From: Telmatactis stephensoni
Taxonomy: Eukaryota; Cnidaria; Anthozoa; Actiniaria; Isophelliidae
Direction of reading: 5' to 3'
Length of the DNA stretch: 64,000 bases
NCBI GenBank assembly: GCA_029948255.1
Contig: JALIZF010001938.1
Coordinates: 248,001-312,000, forward strand
A program made the position numbers and the translations under genes. Below the pieces are notes generated by a model. That model searched no databases. It had not been told where the DNA came from and worked only from the letters and a program-made list of their open reading frames with translations. Below, piece after piece: positions 63,216 through 64,000 of this stretch. Position 1 is the stretch's first letter. Every line of letters starts with the position of its first letter.

Positions 63216-64000
63216 TTCCAACACTTGATACATGAGCTTGGGAGACTGGGTAACCACTCCCCACGATTTCAAAGTAAAACATTAGCCTTTGCCTTTGCCT
63301 TTTGCCAATCATCAGCTGCCTTGTGGAATAAATAACGACTGTGAACAACTGCGCCATTTTTCGTTTGTTTGTTGTAATTGTAGAGATGAGTGAATAACTT
63401 TTGCTTTAATGAACAATAGTATTTATTGCAGCTTTCATTTGTGTCTCTGAAGAGTGCAATGAAATTAAAGTTGTTTCTGGTTTTTTCGAACTATTTGGTC
63501 AATGTATTAGCCACAATTCAGAGCTCCAGAGCGAAGCAACTACAAGAAATGGAAAACAATTGCTGATAAACAATCTAATAATACGAAAACAAAAGCGAGC
63601 TGAACCTCTTCAAAGGATATGTTAGCCTCGTAAGAACCCAATACCTGAACTAATATCCTTAATTCACAGACAGCTATACAATGGCGCTAACCACTTGCAC
63701 ATATTATGTGCCTATTTTTATACATATAATTGTGAAGAAATAACACCAAACAGATTTTCAAGTAAATTTCGTCCAATTAGCAGGACCCCATCACTCATCA
63801 TATGGTATATAGTAATAAAGTATGTTCTTGGGATCAGGATTGTGCTCCAAGTAGACAAAGATATAGTGCTCAAACAAAGGTTTAATAGACATTTCCGATT
63901 TAGCGGAATATAAGCACAATAGGCAAACATTATTCCACTTTTGTTATGCAAAGTCTGCTGAAGTGCATTATCTGGGGATCTTGCCCCTAAATAGTGATGA
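63216..64000. other. Stretch without recognisable gene
   Basis: AT-rich, no domain-like translation on either strand, no strong repeat seen. Confidence 0.5.

Noticed and set aside
1..64000. Bacterial or viral contig
   Set aside because: GT-AG introns, SINEs, LINEs and MITEs in long non-coding DNA show a eukaryotic nuclear genome.

Overview
The window is AT-rich eukaryotic DNA, most likely from an aquatic invertebrate and plausibly a cnidarian (anthozoan). The grounds are GT-AG introns, long non-coding stretches, and a dense mixture of transposon types (Helentron with endonuclease, Penelope-like, DIRS-like, BEL/Pao, Gypsy, L2/CR1-like LINEs, two-gene Harbinger-like, CACTA, Mutator-like) that I associate with such genomes. 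The taxon is inferred from family resemblance remembered, not from a search.

Layout. 0-6 kb: a Helentron whose Rep/helicase/endonuclease protein is open for over 1,700 codons, with one frameshift in its N-terminal zinc-finger region; its 5' end lies off the window. 6-11.3 kb: non-coding dispersed repeats, a tRNA-related SINE-like piece, and a rearranged Gypsy remnant. 11.4-16 kb: weak exons, a Mutator-like fragment, an SGNH-hydrolase fragment, and a 292-bp duplication fused to a TTTCACATGCATGTGAAA minisatellite. 16.4-18.2 kb: a truncated Penelope-like element followed by a hammerhead-like fold, then a BEL/Pao pol fragment with an internal gap. 18.2-20.5 kb: a DNA transposon with 43-bp perfect inverted repeats and two divergent genes. 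21-26.6 kb: a SINE, a MITE, and an ordered series of exon-like fragments of one uncharacterised protein family. 27-31 kb: LINE, MADF-like and CACTA fragments and a large hairpin. 31.6-36.5 kb: a HECT E3-ligase locus with two frameshifts, convergent with an apparently intact two-exon rve-type DDE transposase gene. 36.6-39.3 kb: a 21-bp minisatellite, a second Penelope-like remnant and a LINE. 40.6-45.1 kb: a nearly intact, recently inserted Gypsy-type element with very short LTRs, PBS, PPT and a 5-bp target duplication. 45-51 kb: sparse sequence, then SGNH, gag and RT pieces of a DIRS-like element. 51-61 kb: several MITEs and hairpins, the 3' end of a host-like gene built from tiny phase-2 exons, and a LINE tail split by a hairpin MITE. 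61.6-63.3 kb: another LINE fused directly to a SINE copy.

Most coding signal is mobile-element derived. The best candidates for expressed, constrained genes are the rve-type DDE gene (minus strand, 34.6-36.5 kb), the micro-exon gene (54.1-55.2 kb), and possibly the uncharacterised family at 22.8-26.6 kb, although that shows at least one stop and one frameshift. Family names come from motif reading alone; no database search was possible.
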